Assembly: GCA_945860125.1 (NCBI GenBank)
Contig: CAMAPQ010000013.1
Location: 1-45,834 of the forward strand
Length of the DNA: 45,834 nucleotides
Reading direction: 5' to 3'
Source of the DNA: Klebsiella pneumoniae
Lineage (GTDB): Bacteria; Pseudomonadota; Gammaproteobacteria; Pseudomonadales; CAMAPQ01
Shown: positions 1 to 8,070 of the stretch, piece by piece
How positions within the stretch are numbered: position 1 is the first letter of the stretch
Layout: every line of letters begins with the position of its first letter
Translations under genes and position numbers: made by a program
The notes under the pieces: model-generated
Database searches by the model: none
Told to the model about the DNA's origin: nothing
The model's input: the letters and a program-made list of their open reading frames with translations, nothing else

Positions 1-128
1 AGGTTTGTTCAAAAGTGAGGTTTTTTTTCGTTTTAGTTTCAAATACTTTTTGTCTGAATAGAAGAGGATATGTCATTGAATGGGCCTCCATGCCTGAAAG
101 AAAAAATGAAGGCGCATATTATGTCATA

Positions 129-365
129 CTATGCTGATCTTGCTATATGATCATAAATAAAAGCAGCCCGGAAGCCTTCTTTCAATAAATGGAAGACGAT
201 TTCATCCATATTTTCTTTGTTATCGTCGATAACTAATACTTTTAGGACTTACGCAAAATCGCCCTGCTTTGTTGTCCTGCCTCGCCGTACAGCGTGTACT
301 GTCTTCGTCAGGACGCCTTGCTGGAACAGTTCTGCGTAAGTCCTAACTTTAATAGTGGATGTCAT
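129..365 (-). pseudogene. Response-regulator receiver remnant split by a MITE
   Basis: Reading the minus strand from an ATG at 365-363 gives MTSTIKV, then a 103-bp inverted-repeat element (243-345) interrupts the frame. If the element and one copy of its 5-bp flanking repeat are removed, the frame runs on without a gap as MTSTIKVLVIDDNKENMDE and reaches a stop at 131-129. The V-L-V-I-D-D-N start with its Asp pair is the typical beta1/acidic pocket of a CheY-like receiver domain. Only about 42 codons are left, so the phospho-acceptor Asp and any output domain are gone. The gene was therefore probably already decaying at its 3' end, or was truncated separately. The receiver identity rests on a short stretch but is characteristic. 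Confidence 0.7.
243..345. mobile_element. MITE family A, copy 1
   Basis: This 103-bp element has perfect 13-bp terminal inverted repeats, TAGGACTTACGCA and TGCGTAAGTCCTA. It is flanked by the direct repeat ACTTT (238-242 and 346-350), which is a 5-bp target-site duplication. It differs from copy 2 (1635-1737) at about two positions and encodes no protein. It interrupts the response-regulator remnant just after its seventh codon. The transposase that moved it is not in the window. Confidence 0.85.
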
Positions 366-476
366 ATTTTTGTCACAATCTCTAAAGAATACTAATTTGT
401 TTTCAGTGTAGTTGTTTTTTGGGTGGTATGAACTTATGAGGTGATTTTTGGGCGGTGTTAGCCTAATTTCGAGGGG

Positions 477-896
477 CTAGTTTAATATTAATGTGGCGGG
501 TACCGGCCTTGTTCTTCTGTTTTCATCAATAGCAACAAAGATAAAAATACCGTCGGCTACTTTTGTTTTTTCGTCAGAGATTAAAAAATTTGTTGACCAA
601 GCAGAGACTTGCATGTTGATAGAACTACGACCAATTTTAATGAGGTGTGCGTAGCAGCTCACGACATCTCCTATATTAACTGGCGCAATAAAGACCATAT
701 TTTCTATAGCAACGGTTGCCACTCTACCTTTGGCTGTTTTATTGGCAAGAATAGCGCCGGCAAGATCCATTTGTGAGACGAGCCAACCGCCGAAAATATC
801 GCCGTTCATATTGGCATCTTTAGGCATTGCAATGGTTTGAAGGGCTAATTCTCCTTGCGGAGACGAAGTTAAAATTTCTTCTTGAGTTTCATTCAT
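477..896 (-). CDS. yciA: Acyl-CoA thioesterase, YciA family
   Basis: This 139-residue single hot-dog-fold protein would hydrolyse acyl-CoA thioesters in the cytosol, returning free CoA and fatty acid. The family signature is clear: GELALQTIAMPKDANMNGD followed by IFGGW (about residues 15-38), with the helix-start region SQMDLAGAI behind it, then FIAPVNIGDVVSCYA and the KIGRSSI strand. The length matches the usual 130-140 residues of YciA. The gene lies downstream of the cytochrome gene on the same strand, but a strong hairpin (922-957) separates them, so they may not be co-transcribed. Its 3' end is followed by about 110 bp in which I see nothing, and then the broken regulator. The exact acyl chain preference cannot be read from sequence. 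Confidence 0.88.
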   Translation of the reverse strand: MNETQEEILTSSPQGELALQTIAMPKDANMNGDIFGGWLVSQMDLAGAILANKTAKGRVATVAIENMVFIAPVNIGDVVSCYAHLIKIGRSSINMQVSAWSTNFLISDEKTKVADGIFIFVAIDENRRTRPVPATLILN

Positions 897-921
897 GTTT
901 TATTACCTATAAGTGTCCATG

Positions 922-957
922 TTAATGAAAAGAGGGGGGTTCCTCTCTTTTCATTAA
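922..957 (-). terminator. Strong intergenic hairpin between cytochrome and yciA
   Basis: A 16-bp stem with one G-T pair and a 4-base loop is formed by TTAATGAAAAGAGGGG and its complement ending at 957. It lies 33 bp past the cytochrome stop codon and 26 bp before the yciA start. The loop-proximal part of the stem is G/C-rich and the base is A/T-rich, so the outer arm gives a short U-rich stretch in either transcript. I read it as a terminator of the cytochrome transcript or an RNA-stabilising stem. No long T-run follows it. Confidence 0.55.
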
Positions 958-990
958 TTAGCCACTACATTAGTTGGAATTAATTAGCGA

Positions 991-1494
991 CTACTTTGAT
1001 TTAACGCTATTGGAAATAATATATTCAATAGTGCTTTTTATTAGCTCATCTGAACATTCCATACAAAGGCCTTTCGCTGGCATTGCATTAATTCCGCTTA
1101 AAGCATTTTTGAGTAGTGTATCGATACCTTTCTCACTACGTGCTTTCCATGCTGCTTCATCACCAAGCTTCGGTGCACCGGCAGCGCCACTTGCGTGACA
1201 CATCATGCATTTTGTTTGATAAATCTGTTCTGGTGTTTGTTCAGCTGCCGCCACTTGGACAGGCGCCGTTGCTGCACCACCAGCACCTTGGCACGCTTCA
1301 CCTTCCATGCAGACTTTAGCGCTAGGGGCAAGACGTTCGCTTAATGCTCGTTCGCTGAAAATAGAGCGCTCGCCGACAGCGTGCGTATTATCTTTGCCGC
1401 TAGCAGCGTAAGTTGTAGGTGTTAAAAAACCTGCGCTGATTGCAAGTAGTGCTACTAAAGAGTACCGCCTAAAAGACCACTTCCGAATTTTCAT
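991..1494 (-). CDS. Periplasmic c5-type cytochrome c
   Basis: This is an exported monohaem electron carrier of about 167 residues. A basic N-terminus and hydrophobic segment (RRYSLVALLAISAGFL) form a Sec signal ending near TTYAAS. The haem-binding motif CMMCH is at about residues 96-100, and AMPAKG supplies the likely distal Met ligand. The downstream GLCMEC-SDEL segment, with its extra Cys pair, is typical of cytochrome c5. The linker also has a C-MEGEA-C pair and an Ala/Gly-rich stretch. I start it at the ATG (1494) because AAGAGGTG lies at proper distance upstream; the in-frame GTG four codons earlier overlaps that ribosome site. A Fur-like box sits 35 bp upstream. The redox partner is unknown from this context. 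Confidence 0.85.
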   Translation of the reverse strand: MKIRKWSFRRYSLVALLAISAGFLTPTTYAASGKDNTHAVGERSIFSERALSERLAPSAKVCMEGEACQGAGGAATAPVQVAAAEQTPEQIYQTKCMMCHASGAAGAPKLGDEAAWKARSEKGIDTLLKNALSGINAMPAKGLCMECSDELIKSTIEYIISNSVKSK

Positions 1495-1528
1495 AATGCT
1501 AAGCACCTCTTAAAATAAAGATAAAAAT

Positions 1529-1547
1529 AAAAATGATTGTCATAATC
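1529..1547 (-). promoter_or_regulatory. Possible Fur box upstream of the cytochrome gene
   Basis: On the minus strand the 19-mer GATTATGACAATCATTTTT matches 15 of 19 positions of the classical Fur box GATAATGATAATCATTATC. It lies about 35-53 bp before the cytochrome start codon. A TATACT hexamer (minus strand, 1556-1551) lies just upstream, so Fur would bind close to the -10 region. Iron control of a haem protein is plausible, but the surrounding DNA is very AT-rich, which raises the chance of a fortuitous match. Confidence 0.35.
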
Positions 1548-1634
1548 AAAAGTATAAAAAGAATTCTAGAAATACCGCATAAGTATAAACAAAAAAAAGA
1601 CATCTTTACTAAAGATATCAGGCTGATTATTTTA

Positions 1635-1737
1635 TAGGACTTACGCAAAATCGCCCAGCTTTGTTGTCCTGCCTCGCCGTACAGCGTGTACTGTCTTCGT
1701 CAGGACGCCTTGCTGGAACAATTCTGCGTAAGTCCTA
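1635..1737. mobile_element. MITE family A, copy 2
   Basis: This 103-bp copy has the same perfect 13-bp terminal repeats as copy 1 and about two substitutions relative to it. The 5-bp direct repeat TTTTA flanks it at 1630-1634 and 1738-1742. It sits at the very end of metG: the first three bases of the element, read on the minus strand, are the TAG that now terminates metG. Removing the element restores a TAA at the same codon. No internal coding capacity is seen. Confidence 0.85.
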
Positions 1738-3822
1738 TTTTACTTTCATGCCTGCTTTTGCGCCTGAATCAGGCGATATTAAAAATAGCTCTTGGCCGCC
1801 AGGTCCGGCCGCTAGCACCATGCCTTCTGAGAGACCGAAGCGCATTTTTCTAGGTGCAAGATTCGCTACTACCACGGTATATTTACCCACTAAGCTATCA
1901 GGTTGGTAGGCTTCTTTAATCCCAGCAAAAACCGTGCGCGTATGATCCCCTACATCCAATGTAAGTTTTAATAATTTTTCAGCACCCTCAACGTGTTCTG
2001 CTTTTTGAATTTGCGCAATACGTAAATCTGTTTTAGCAAATGTATCGTAATCAATCACTGCAAGTTTTTCAGTTACAAAATCTTCAGGTTGCTTGCTTTT
2101 TATGTCCTGTTTTTTAGCCTCTTTTACTTGAGTTGTTTCACTTATTTCATTCAGAGCCATGAGGTTTTCTTTTGAGGCATCAATCATTTTATTAATTTGT
2201 TCAGGATCAATACGTGTCATGAGCGGTGTAAAAGGATTAAGCAGATGATCTAGTAAAATATGATTCAGGCCATGCCAGCTTAGGTGAGTAACGTTTAAAA
2301 AATGGCGTGCTTTTTCGGTCATGCTGGGCAATATTGGTGCAAGATAAATAATCAGCAATCGAAAACAATTAATGCCTGCTGTAACGACTTGGTGAAGGTG
2401 TGTGTTACTTGTTAACTGGTCAGCCTTTTTAGCAAGTTCCCAAGGCTTCTTGTCATCAATAAACTTATTCGCGCAGTCAGCAAGCAGCATAATTTCCCTT
2501 ACTGCTTTAGCAAAATCTCGTTGCTCATAACACGCTTCAATAACCGATTTTTTTAGCATAATCTCGCTAATTAAGTCAGGCGCACCATTTTCAAGGCTCA
2601 GCATGCTGTTAAAATATTTATGAATAAAACTTTGGCAGCGCGCAGCGATATTAACCAATTTACCGACTAAATCTGCATTGACACGTAAGGCGAAGTCTTC
2701 GAGGTTTAAATCTAAATCTTCAACTTTATTAGTCAGTTTTGCTGCAAAATAATAGCGTAAATATTCAGGGTTTAGATATTCAAGATACGTGCGCGCTTTG
2801 ATAAACGTGCCCCGTGATTTTGACATTTTTAGGCCGTTTACCGTTAAAAAGCCGTGCGCAAAAATGCCGGTTGGTATTCTAAGCTCGCTGCCTGTGAGCA
2901 TGGCAGGCCAAAAAAGCCCGTGAAAATTAATAATGTCTTTACCAATAAAATGGTACAGCTGTGTTTGGCTATTTTCTTTCCAGTAGTCATCAAAACAGAC
3001 TTCAGGATGTTCATTGCAGTATTTTTGAAAGCTTGCCATGTAACCGATGGGTGCATCGAGCCAAACATAAAAATATTTACTGTCGTATCCTGGAATTTTA
3101 AAGCCAAAATAAGGGGCTTCTCTTGAGATATCCCAAGGTTGTAACCCTTCTTTAAGCCACTCTTTTAGCTTATTAGCAATCTCTATTTGTAAGCTGCCGC
3201 TCTCTAACCAGTGCGTTAGCATGTTTGTAAATTGCGGTAAGTCAAAAAAGAGTTGTTCATTGTCTTTTCTAATAGGGGGTGTGTTAGAAATAGTTGAAAC
3301 AGGGTTGATTAAATCCTGAGGTGCGTAAGTTGCGCCGCAGGCTTCGCAGTTGTCGCCATATTGATTGTTGGCGTGACATTTTGGACACTCTCCTTTGACA
3401 TAACGATCCGCCAAAAACATTTTTTTTTCGGTGTCATACAGTTGGGAGATTGTTTTTGAAATAATAAAACCTTTATCTTTATTTTTTTGATAAACCGCTT
3501 CAGCTAGTATTTTATTTTCTTCTGAATGTGTTGAGTGATAACAATCAAACTGAATTAAAAAATCTGAAAAATCTTGTTCGTGTTCTTTTTTGACTTCACT
3601 AATGAGGGTTTCTGGTAAAATATTCATGGTCTGCGCTTTGAGCATGATTGCTGTGCCATGCGTATCGTCAGCACACACATAGATACACGATGCCCCTTGT
3701 CCTTTTTGAAAGCGAACCCAAATATCGGTTTGAATATATTCTAGTAAATGGCCAAGATGAATTGAGCCGTTTGCATAAGGTAGGGCGCTGGTTACCAGCA
3801 TTTTTCTCGCAGGGTTATTCAT
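1735..3822 (-). CDS. metG: Methionyl-tRNA synthetase
   Basis: This class I synthetase charges tRNA-Met for initiation and elongation. In its 695 residues the HIGH-type motif HLGH lies at 22-25, and KMSKS at about 332-336. The zinc knuckle [19 protein letters not shown] (about 145-160) is the four-Cys MetRS1 form. A C-terminal EMAP/Trbp111-like tRNA-binding domain begins near [13 protein letters not shown] and ends in GMKVK. The start is the ATG at 3822 with AAGGA six bases before it; a TTG two codons upstream would overlap that site. The stop codon is supplied by MITE copy 2, without changing the protein. The gene diverges from apbC, the common gammaproteobacterial arrangement. Confidence 0.96.
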   Translation of the reverse strand: MNNPARKMLVTSALPYANGSIHLGHLLEYIQTDIWVRFQKGQGASCIYVCADDTHGTAIMLKAQTMNILPETLISEVKKEHEQDFSDFLIQFDCYHSTHSEENKILAEAVYQKNKDKGFIISKTISQLYDTEKKMFLADRYVKGECPKCHANNQYGDNCEACGATYAPQDLINPVSTISNTPPIRKDNEQLFFDLPQFTNMLTHWLESGSLQIEIANKLKEWLKEGLQPWDISREAPYFGFKIPGYDSKYFYVWLDAPIGYMASFQKYCNEHPEVCFDDYWKENSQTQLYHFIGKDIINFHGLFWPAMLTGSELRIPTGIFAHGFLTVNGLKMSKSRGTFIKARTYLEYLNPEYLRYYFAAKLTNKVEDLDLNLEDFALRVNADLVGKLVNIAARCQSFIHKYFNSMLSLENGAPDLISEIMLKKSVIEACYEQRDFAKAVREIMLLADCANKFIDDKKPWELAKKADQLTSNTHLHQVVTAGINCFRLLIIYLAPILPSMTEKARHFLNVTHLSWHGLNHILLDHLLNPFTPLMTRIDPEQINKMIDASKENLMALNEISETTQVKEAKKQDIKSKQPEDFVTEKLAVIDYDTFAKTDLRIAQIQKAEHVEGAEKLLKLTLDVGDHTRTVFAGIKEAYQPDSLVGKYTVVVANLAPRKMRFGLSEGMVLAAGPGGQELFLISPDSGAKAGMKVK

Positions 3823-3928
3823 ACACAATCCTTAAGGGATAAACTAAAAAACAGAATGGTTTTATATTTTAGCAGGCTTCGTGGCACAATTGATTGGGAA
3901 ATCGAATTAAATAAAAGGATGAGTTTCA

Positions 3929-5086
3929 ATGCTTAAACGCCCTTGGCTAAAAACATTTACAGGCTTTGCTCGATTTTTTTCACCGGCTAAAGAGGATGTG
4001 GTTTTGTTTGAAACAGTACAGAAAATATTAAATAATTTTTATCTTGAAGCGTTGGGTTTGTTTTTGAAAGAGGTTGCTGTTTTAGATAAAGCAGAACAAA
4101 AAAACAGCGAGATTTGTATTTCTTTGCGTGCGTTTATCCCCCTTTTAGGGCTAAAAAAAATGATAGAAGCACATATTTTATCTGAACTAAAAAAGCAAGA
4201 GTATGCCGTGTTGAGCGTAAATTGCGCCATTACTTTTTCTTTTTTGGAAGAGGAAAATGCTTCGCGGCTAGCTAAAATTCGTGGTGTAAAACATATTATT
4301 GCCGTTGCTTCAGGTAAGGGTGGTGTTGGCAAATCAACAACGGCTGTTAATTTAGCGCTTGCGTTGCATTGTGAGGGCGCGCGCGTTGCGTTACTTGATG
4401 CGGATATTTATGGCCCAAGCCAACCGATGATGTTAGGCGTGAAAGAAGGCGTACGTCCTCAGATGATCAATGAAAATACGTTTGCGCCTGTTATGGCTCA
4501 TGGTATTCAAAGTATGTCGATCGGGTATCTTGTTGATGAAAGAACACCAATGGTTTGGCGTGGCCCCATGGCAACGGGGGCGTTACAGCAGCTCATTATG
4601 CAAACAGCATGGGATGATGTTGATTATCTGATTGTAGATATGCCGCCTGGTACTGGCGATATTCAGTTGACTCTTTCACAAAAAGTGCCTATTTCCGGAG
4701 CGGTCATTGTAACCACACCGCAGGACATTGCGTTGTTAGATGCAAAACGGGCAATTGAAATGTTTCAGAAAGTGGAGGTGCCTGTGTTGGGTGTGGTTGA
4801 GAATATGTCTTATCATACTTGCTCTAGCTGCGGTCATCATGATGCTATTTTTGGTGAGGGTGGTGGTGAGTCGTTATCTACGCTTTATCATGTAGGTCTT
4901 TTAGGTCAGCTGCCGCTTTCCCGGCATATTCGTGAGCAGGTGGATGGTGGTATGCCTACTGTGATTGCTGAGCCTGCGGGCGATATTAGTGGTATTTATC
5001 ATCAGATTGCACGCAAAGCAGCAGCGCAGTTATTTTTTGTGTTACGTGAAGCGGATGTGCCAGAAATTATAATCAGCGAAGATTAA
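3929..5086 (+). CDS. apbC: Mrp/ApbC family iron-sulfur cluster carrier ATPase
   Basis: This cytosolic P-loop ATPase of the Mrp/NBP35 family is thought to bind and hand on Fe-S clusters. About 100 N-terminal residues form a MIP18-like region, here weakly conserved. They are followed by the deviant Walker A SGKGGVGKST (about 127-136), the switch segment LLDADIYGPSQP, and VDMPPGTGDIQLT. The CxxC of the carrier is CSSC at about 298-301. The length of 385 is close to E. coli Mrp (369). It is divergent from metG with about 106 bp between the start codons, and a purine-rich AAAAGGATGAG precedes its ATG. The N-terminus is longer and more basic than usual. MITE copy 3 begins 27 bp after the stop. Confidence 0.93.
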   Translation: MLKRPWLKTFTGFARFFSPAKEDVVLFETVQKILNNFYLEALGLFLKEVAVLDKAEQKNSEICISLRAFIPLLGLKKMIEAHILSELKKQEYAVLSVNCAITFSFLEEENASRLAKIRGVKHIIAVASGKGGVGKSTTAVNLALALHCEGARVALLDADIYGPSQPMMLGVKEGVRPQMINENTFAPVMAHGIQSMSIGYLVDERTPMVWRGPMATGALQQLIMQTAWDDVDYLIVDMPPGTGDIQLTLSQKVPISGAVIVTTPQDIALLDAKRAIEMFQKVEVPVLGVVENMSYHTCSSCGHHDAIFGEGGGESLSTLYHVGLLGQLPLSRHIREQVDGGMPTVIAEPAGDISGIYHQIARKAAAQLFFVLREADVPEIIISED

Positions 5087-5112
5087 GTTTCTTGATTCAT
5101 CTCAAAGTATTG

Positions 5113-5214
5113 TAGGGCTTACGCAAAGCTGCTCAGCAAGGCGTCGCGATGAAGACAGTACAAATCGTAGGGCGAGGCGCTACAACAAAGCTGGGCAGCT
5201 TTGCGTAAGCCCTA
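5113..5214. mobile_element. MITE family A, copy 3 (variant, inverted)
   Basis: This 102-bp element has perfect 20-bp terminal inverted repeats (TAGGGCTTACGCAAAGCTGC). Its reverse complement aligns with copies 1 and 2 along its length, including GCTTTGTTGT, GCCTCGCC, TACTGTCTTC and GACGCCTTGCTG. It is more diverged than copies 1 and 2 are from each other. Its left flank is TATTG and its right flank is the start of the family B element. If B is removed, the right flank becomes TATTA, a 4 of 5 match to the left. Confidence 0.75.
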
Positions 5215-5340
5215 TATACCCAAAGTAATTGGAATCACGGTGAGGCGGCAAGCAAGTGAACCCCGTGAGAATAGATAAACTATGTGATTGGGTGAATGAG
5301 CGCAGCCAACAATGCCGTGGTTTCAAGTACGAAGGGTATA
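5215..5340. mobile_element. MITE family B, full copy
   Basis: This is a 126-bp non-coding element with imperfect terminal inverted repeats. One end starts TATACCCAAAGTAATTGGAA; the other, read inward on the opposite strand, starts TATACCCTTCGTACTTGAAA. TA dinucleotides border both ends, which fits insertion at a TA target. It directly abuts family A copy 3 on the left and the stop codon of the DUF4105 gene on the right. A 29-bp end fragment of the same element recurs at 12793-12821. Confidence 0.75.
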
Positions 5341-7347
5341 TTAGTCAAAATAAGTTGCATACTCTATTTCTAAGCTCGTCTCATCGAAGGCTTGTGCATT
5401 AATATTGTTTGCCTTGAGTTTAATGGCGTGATTTTTCTCAAGTTGATAATTAAAAATAAAATGGCTTTCATTGCTCATAAAATAGCTTGCGTCATGCAAG
5501 TATTTCCTTTCAAAATTGAGCATTATTTTCGATTTATTCGATAGTAGATATACAGCATGTGTTTTTAAGCCTAGCCCTGGTTTAGGTGTTTCTGAAAAGT
5601 TAGCGGTGGGTGTTAATAAGGCTTCACCTATTAAAGAAAACTGTAATGTGGGGGTGACGTTGTAGGTTACGCCTCTACCGCCTGATAAAAAAAATCGCCA
5701 TGGTTGCGTGAAAACACGTTGTTGCTCAAAACCGGTTGAAACATGCCATGAAAAAGGCTTAAAAAAATCATCTCGTGGCGAGAGTGAAGTAACATCAACG
5801 AGCGTGAATTTTTCTATTTGGAGATGATTTTCCAGGTCAGCCGATGCTTTGATTTTAAGAAAATCAATACCAGCACCGGCTAAGAATCCCGTATCGTCAT
5901 CGGTAATATCGTGAAAGGCAGGCCGTCCTTCAAAACTAATGTTGGGCTTGTTATCTCGCATGCTAACACTTAACCCTATTTTTGCTGAGCGATGACTGTT
6001 TTCAGGGCTTTCTGGTACCGGTACAGGTGCTGTAGGGCGATAGGGTAAGTGGCTGCGGTGTGATAATAAGTTAAATAATCTAGGGGCATATTCGCCTCGT
6101 TTATGGCGATTTTTTTGTAAGTTTAGCTGAAGATAGTCATGTGCTTCATCGAGAATGCTGGCTTGTTCTTGCGGGGTTTTATCTTTAAGTTCTTTGAAAG
6201 GTGCGTTAATTTTCCCTTCTGCAATGCGCTTAATAAGTTGCTGATCTTTTTTATTGTCAGCTTTTAGACGATGCTTAAGCAAGGTTTGAGCAGAAGGGCG
6301 ATAAGTTGTTTTGGTGACAAATCCATGCTCAAAAAGTACTTTAACGGTGTCCGCTGGAATCGTGTGTGTTGAAAAATGAGTAACTAGTTTTTCTTGTGGG
6401 CGAATGGTTTCAAGCATGCTTAACAATCTATAGGCGCAGTTCTCACCGAAGAAAAAATAATCAAACTTTTTTTGGCGTAATTCCCATAAGTGGCGTACCA
6501 GCTGTTCTACTTCTTGCTGATTAAGATTCAGCGCATATTCCCATGTATCCCTTGATTCAATATCGTTATATTCAATAATTTTATCGTAATAGGGCGCGCC
6601 CGCCAGATAGCCTGGGTAGCCGCCTGTTAGACCTTTCCAGACATACAGCCATTGTTTGCCTTTTTTGGGTATTTCAGCCGCATAACCAATGGTATAAGCA
6701 AGATATCTTGTTTTTTCCGTGTGTTGGTTGCTATCTATTCTGAAAAAAATATGGCCAAAAAGCGATGAGGGGTTATTCATAAAAGCTTCAGGGAAAATAA
6801 CGGTGACTTGATTGGGTTGTATCGTGTCATGCCATTTCGTAAATTTTGGACAGATAACTTTAGGGGCTGCTTGTTCAAAACCGTTTATTTGTTGTTTCAT
6901 CCAAAAAAAACGAGCAGGAAATCGGCACTGAGGATGTTCGTCTTTAAGGGCGATATTAGAATTTAAAAACCCGCTAATATTTGCTTCTAATTCTTCTGTT
7001 GGTTTTGTTTTGCCTTGGGGGCTTAAAAAAAACTTATCGTCATCTGTAAAGCTAATCCAGTTAATTGCTTGGGGGTTTATTTGATTTTTTTTCGGGCGTA
7101 ACTTGATGGAGCGATAATCTTTTTTATCTTTGATTTGGTAGTAGTGTAACAGGGTGCGCCATGCTTCACTGTGGCTTAAGTCGGTTAGTTGTGTCTTAGT
7201 GAGGGGGTGCGTTATCGCAGGGCTCGCCTCGCTATAGGGGGTAAAAAAAAATAGTATGAAAACCGCGAATAGGCTTTCTTTTTTTTTGAAAAGAAGTTTT
7301 TTATCGGTAGATTTTTTGAAAAAAAAGTGATTGTAAGTTTGGTGCAT
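5341..7347 (-). CDS. DUF4105 (Lnb N-terminal periplasmic) family protein
   Basis: This is a 668-residue envelope protein of unknown function. A basic start and a hydrophobic segment (SLFAVFILFFFTPYSEAS, about 25-42) look like a signal peptide or membrane anchor. The middle holds the family hallmarks: VTVIFPEAFMNNPSSLFGH with an FRID strand, YTIGYAAEIPKKG, and the conserved FFFGENCAYRLLSMLE (about 300-316), whose Cys and Asn are likely functional. The C-terminal half has alternating strands (residues ~460-668) ending in an aromatic tail, which suggests a beta-rich or outer-membrane-associated domain. It lies downstream of the DUF3015 gene on the same strand. No clear ribosome-binding site precedes the ATG. 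The 3' end abuts MITE B. Function is not established. Confidence 0.8.
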   Translation of the reverse strand: MHQTYNHFFFKKSTDKKLLFKKKESLFAVFILFFFTPYSEASPAITHPLTKTQLTDLSHSEAWRTLLHYYQIKDKKDYRSIKLRPKKNQINPQAINWISFTDDDKFFLSPQGKTKPTEELEANISGFLNSNIALKDEHPQCRFPARFFWMKQQINGFEQAAPKVICPKFTKWHDTIQPNQVTVIFPEAFMNNPSSLFGHIFFRIDSNQHTEKTRYLAYTIGYAAEIPKKGKQWLYVWKGLTGGYPGYLAGAPYYDKIIEYNDIESRDTWEYALNLNQQEVEQLVRHLWELRQKKFDYFFFGENCAYRLLSMLETIRPQEKLVTHFSTHTIPADTVKVLFEHGFVTKTTYRPSAQTLLKHRLKADNKKDQQLIKRIAEGKINAPFKELKDKTPQEQASILDEAHDYLQLNLQKNRHKRGEYAPRLFNLLSHRSHLPYRPTAPVPVPESPENSHRSAKIGLSVSMRDNKPNISFEGRPAFHDITDDDTGFLAGAGIDFLKIKASADLENHLQIEKFTLVDVTSLSPRDDFFKPFSWHVSTGFEQQRVFTQPWRFFLSGGRGVTYNVTPTLQFSLIGEALLTPTANFSETPKPGLGLKTHAVYLLSNKSKIMLNFERKYLHDASYFMSNESHFIFNYQLEKNHAIKLKANNINAQAFDETSLEIEYATYFD

Positions 7348-7419
7348 GAAATTTTATGGTGTTTGAGAAGTCGGTTGTTTTAATCTTAGTTGAATATATG
7401 ATTTTAGTTAAATGCGGGG

Positions 7420-7470
7420 GCACAAGACAAAACAAGTAGCAAACTTAACGCTGTTGGTTTTGTCTTGTGC
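7420..7470 (-). promoter_or_regulatory. 14-bp perfect inverted repeat between the DUF3015 and DUF4105 genes
   Basis: GCACAAGACAAAAC at 7420-7433 is exactly complementary to GTTTTGTCTTGTGC at 7457-7470, with a 23-base loop in which a further short pairing (CAACAGC with GCTACTTG, imperfect) is possible. It lies 33 bp past the DUF3015 stop and 72 bp before the DUF4105 start. No T-run follows on the minus strand, so a partial terminator, an RNA processing site or a stabilising stem is as likely as a full terminator. Confidence 0.5.
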
Positions 7471-7503
7471 TTAATATTGCAATTTTAAAATCATTAAGAT
7501 TGA

Positions 7504-7995
7504 TTAAATAATCGGCGCATATTGCTTAAGCGTGCTTTCATTTTTCATGATGCTTGTGAGTGACGCTAAAACATCTGTGCGTGTCACGTTAGCGTTAGAA
7601 TAAATTTTATTAAAGTTTTCTTTTGTGTATGAGAAAAATAAAGATTGGTGTGCTTGATCTTTGATGCCCAATAATGAGGCTAAAGATTCTAATGCTTCAC
7701 CTTCTCCACGTGACATATCACGGGCAACTTTATCAATATTTGAATCAAGAAATTTGTTTAGTGCCATAAAGCCTTTGGCTGCACTGTGGTCACATCCTAG
7801 AGTACCGCTGGTCATCCCAAAAGTTTGATTGCCAAATACACCGTTGGTGGTTGCAGCCATTGCGTTAGGGGCAATACCTTCTTTTCCTTCAAAAACCATT
7901 GTGCCAAAACCGCATCCTGCATCGCTTGCTGCAAAACTAGCCGAGCTTGCGGCGATAAGGGTAAGTGCGCATATTGTTTTGATTGACTGTTTCAT
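7504..7995 (-). CDS. DUF3015 family exported protein
   Basis: This 163-residue protein has a clear Sec signal peptide (KQSIKTICALTLIAASSASFAAS; cleavage likely after SFA, about residue 22). The mature part opens with DAGCGFGTMVFEG and continues through a Gly/Thr-rich stretch with TSGTLGC, the Cys-containing pattern of the DUF3015 family. A helical C-terminal half follows. The two conserved Cys may form a disulfide in the periplasm. The gene lies 156 bp upstream of the DUF4105 gene on the same strand, and I recall the two families as frequent neighbours, so a shared envelope role is likely but unproven. The start ATG is preceded by GGAAGAAG. No function is known. Confidence 0.85.
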   Translation of the reverse strand: MKQSIKTICALTLIAASSASFAASDAGCGFGTMVFEGKEGIAPNAMAATTNGVFGNQTFGMTSGTLGCDHSAAKGFMALNKFLDSNIDKVARDMSRGEGEALESLASLLGIKDQAHQSLFFSYTKENFNKIYSNANVTRTDVLASLTSIMKNESTLKQYAPII

Positions 7996-8070
7996 AAAGC
8001 TTCTTCCTTTGGTTTGTTGAATCAGAAAACGACCGCCTATGACAGCGATACTTTGCTGTTGTCAGTCATG

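Noticed and set aside
1-91. Minus-strand open frame from an ATG at 91 running off the left edge (MEAHSMTYPLLFRQ...)
   Set aside because: Thirty codons in AT-rich DNA, no ribosome site and no recognisable motif; it may be chance or the remains of the regulator.
1661-1909. Plus-strand frame across MITE copy 2 and the metG end
   Set aside because: It consists of element sequence plus antisense of metG, without a ribosome site.
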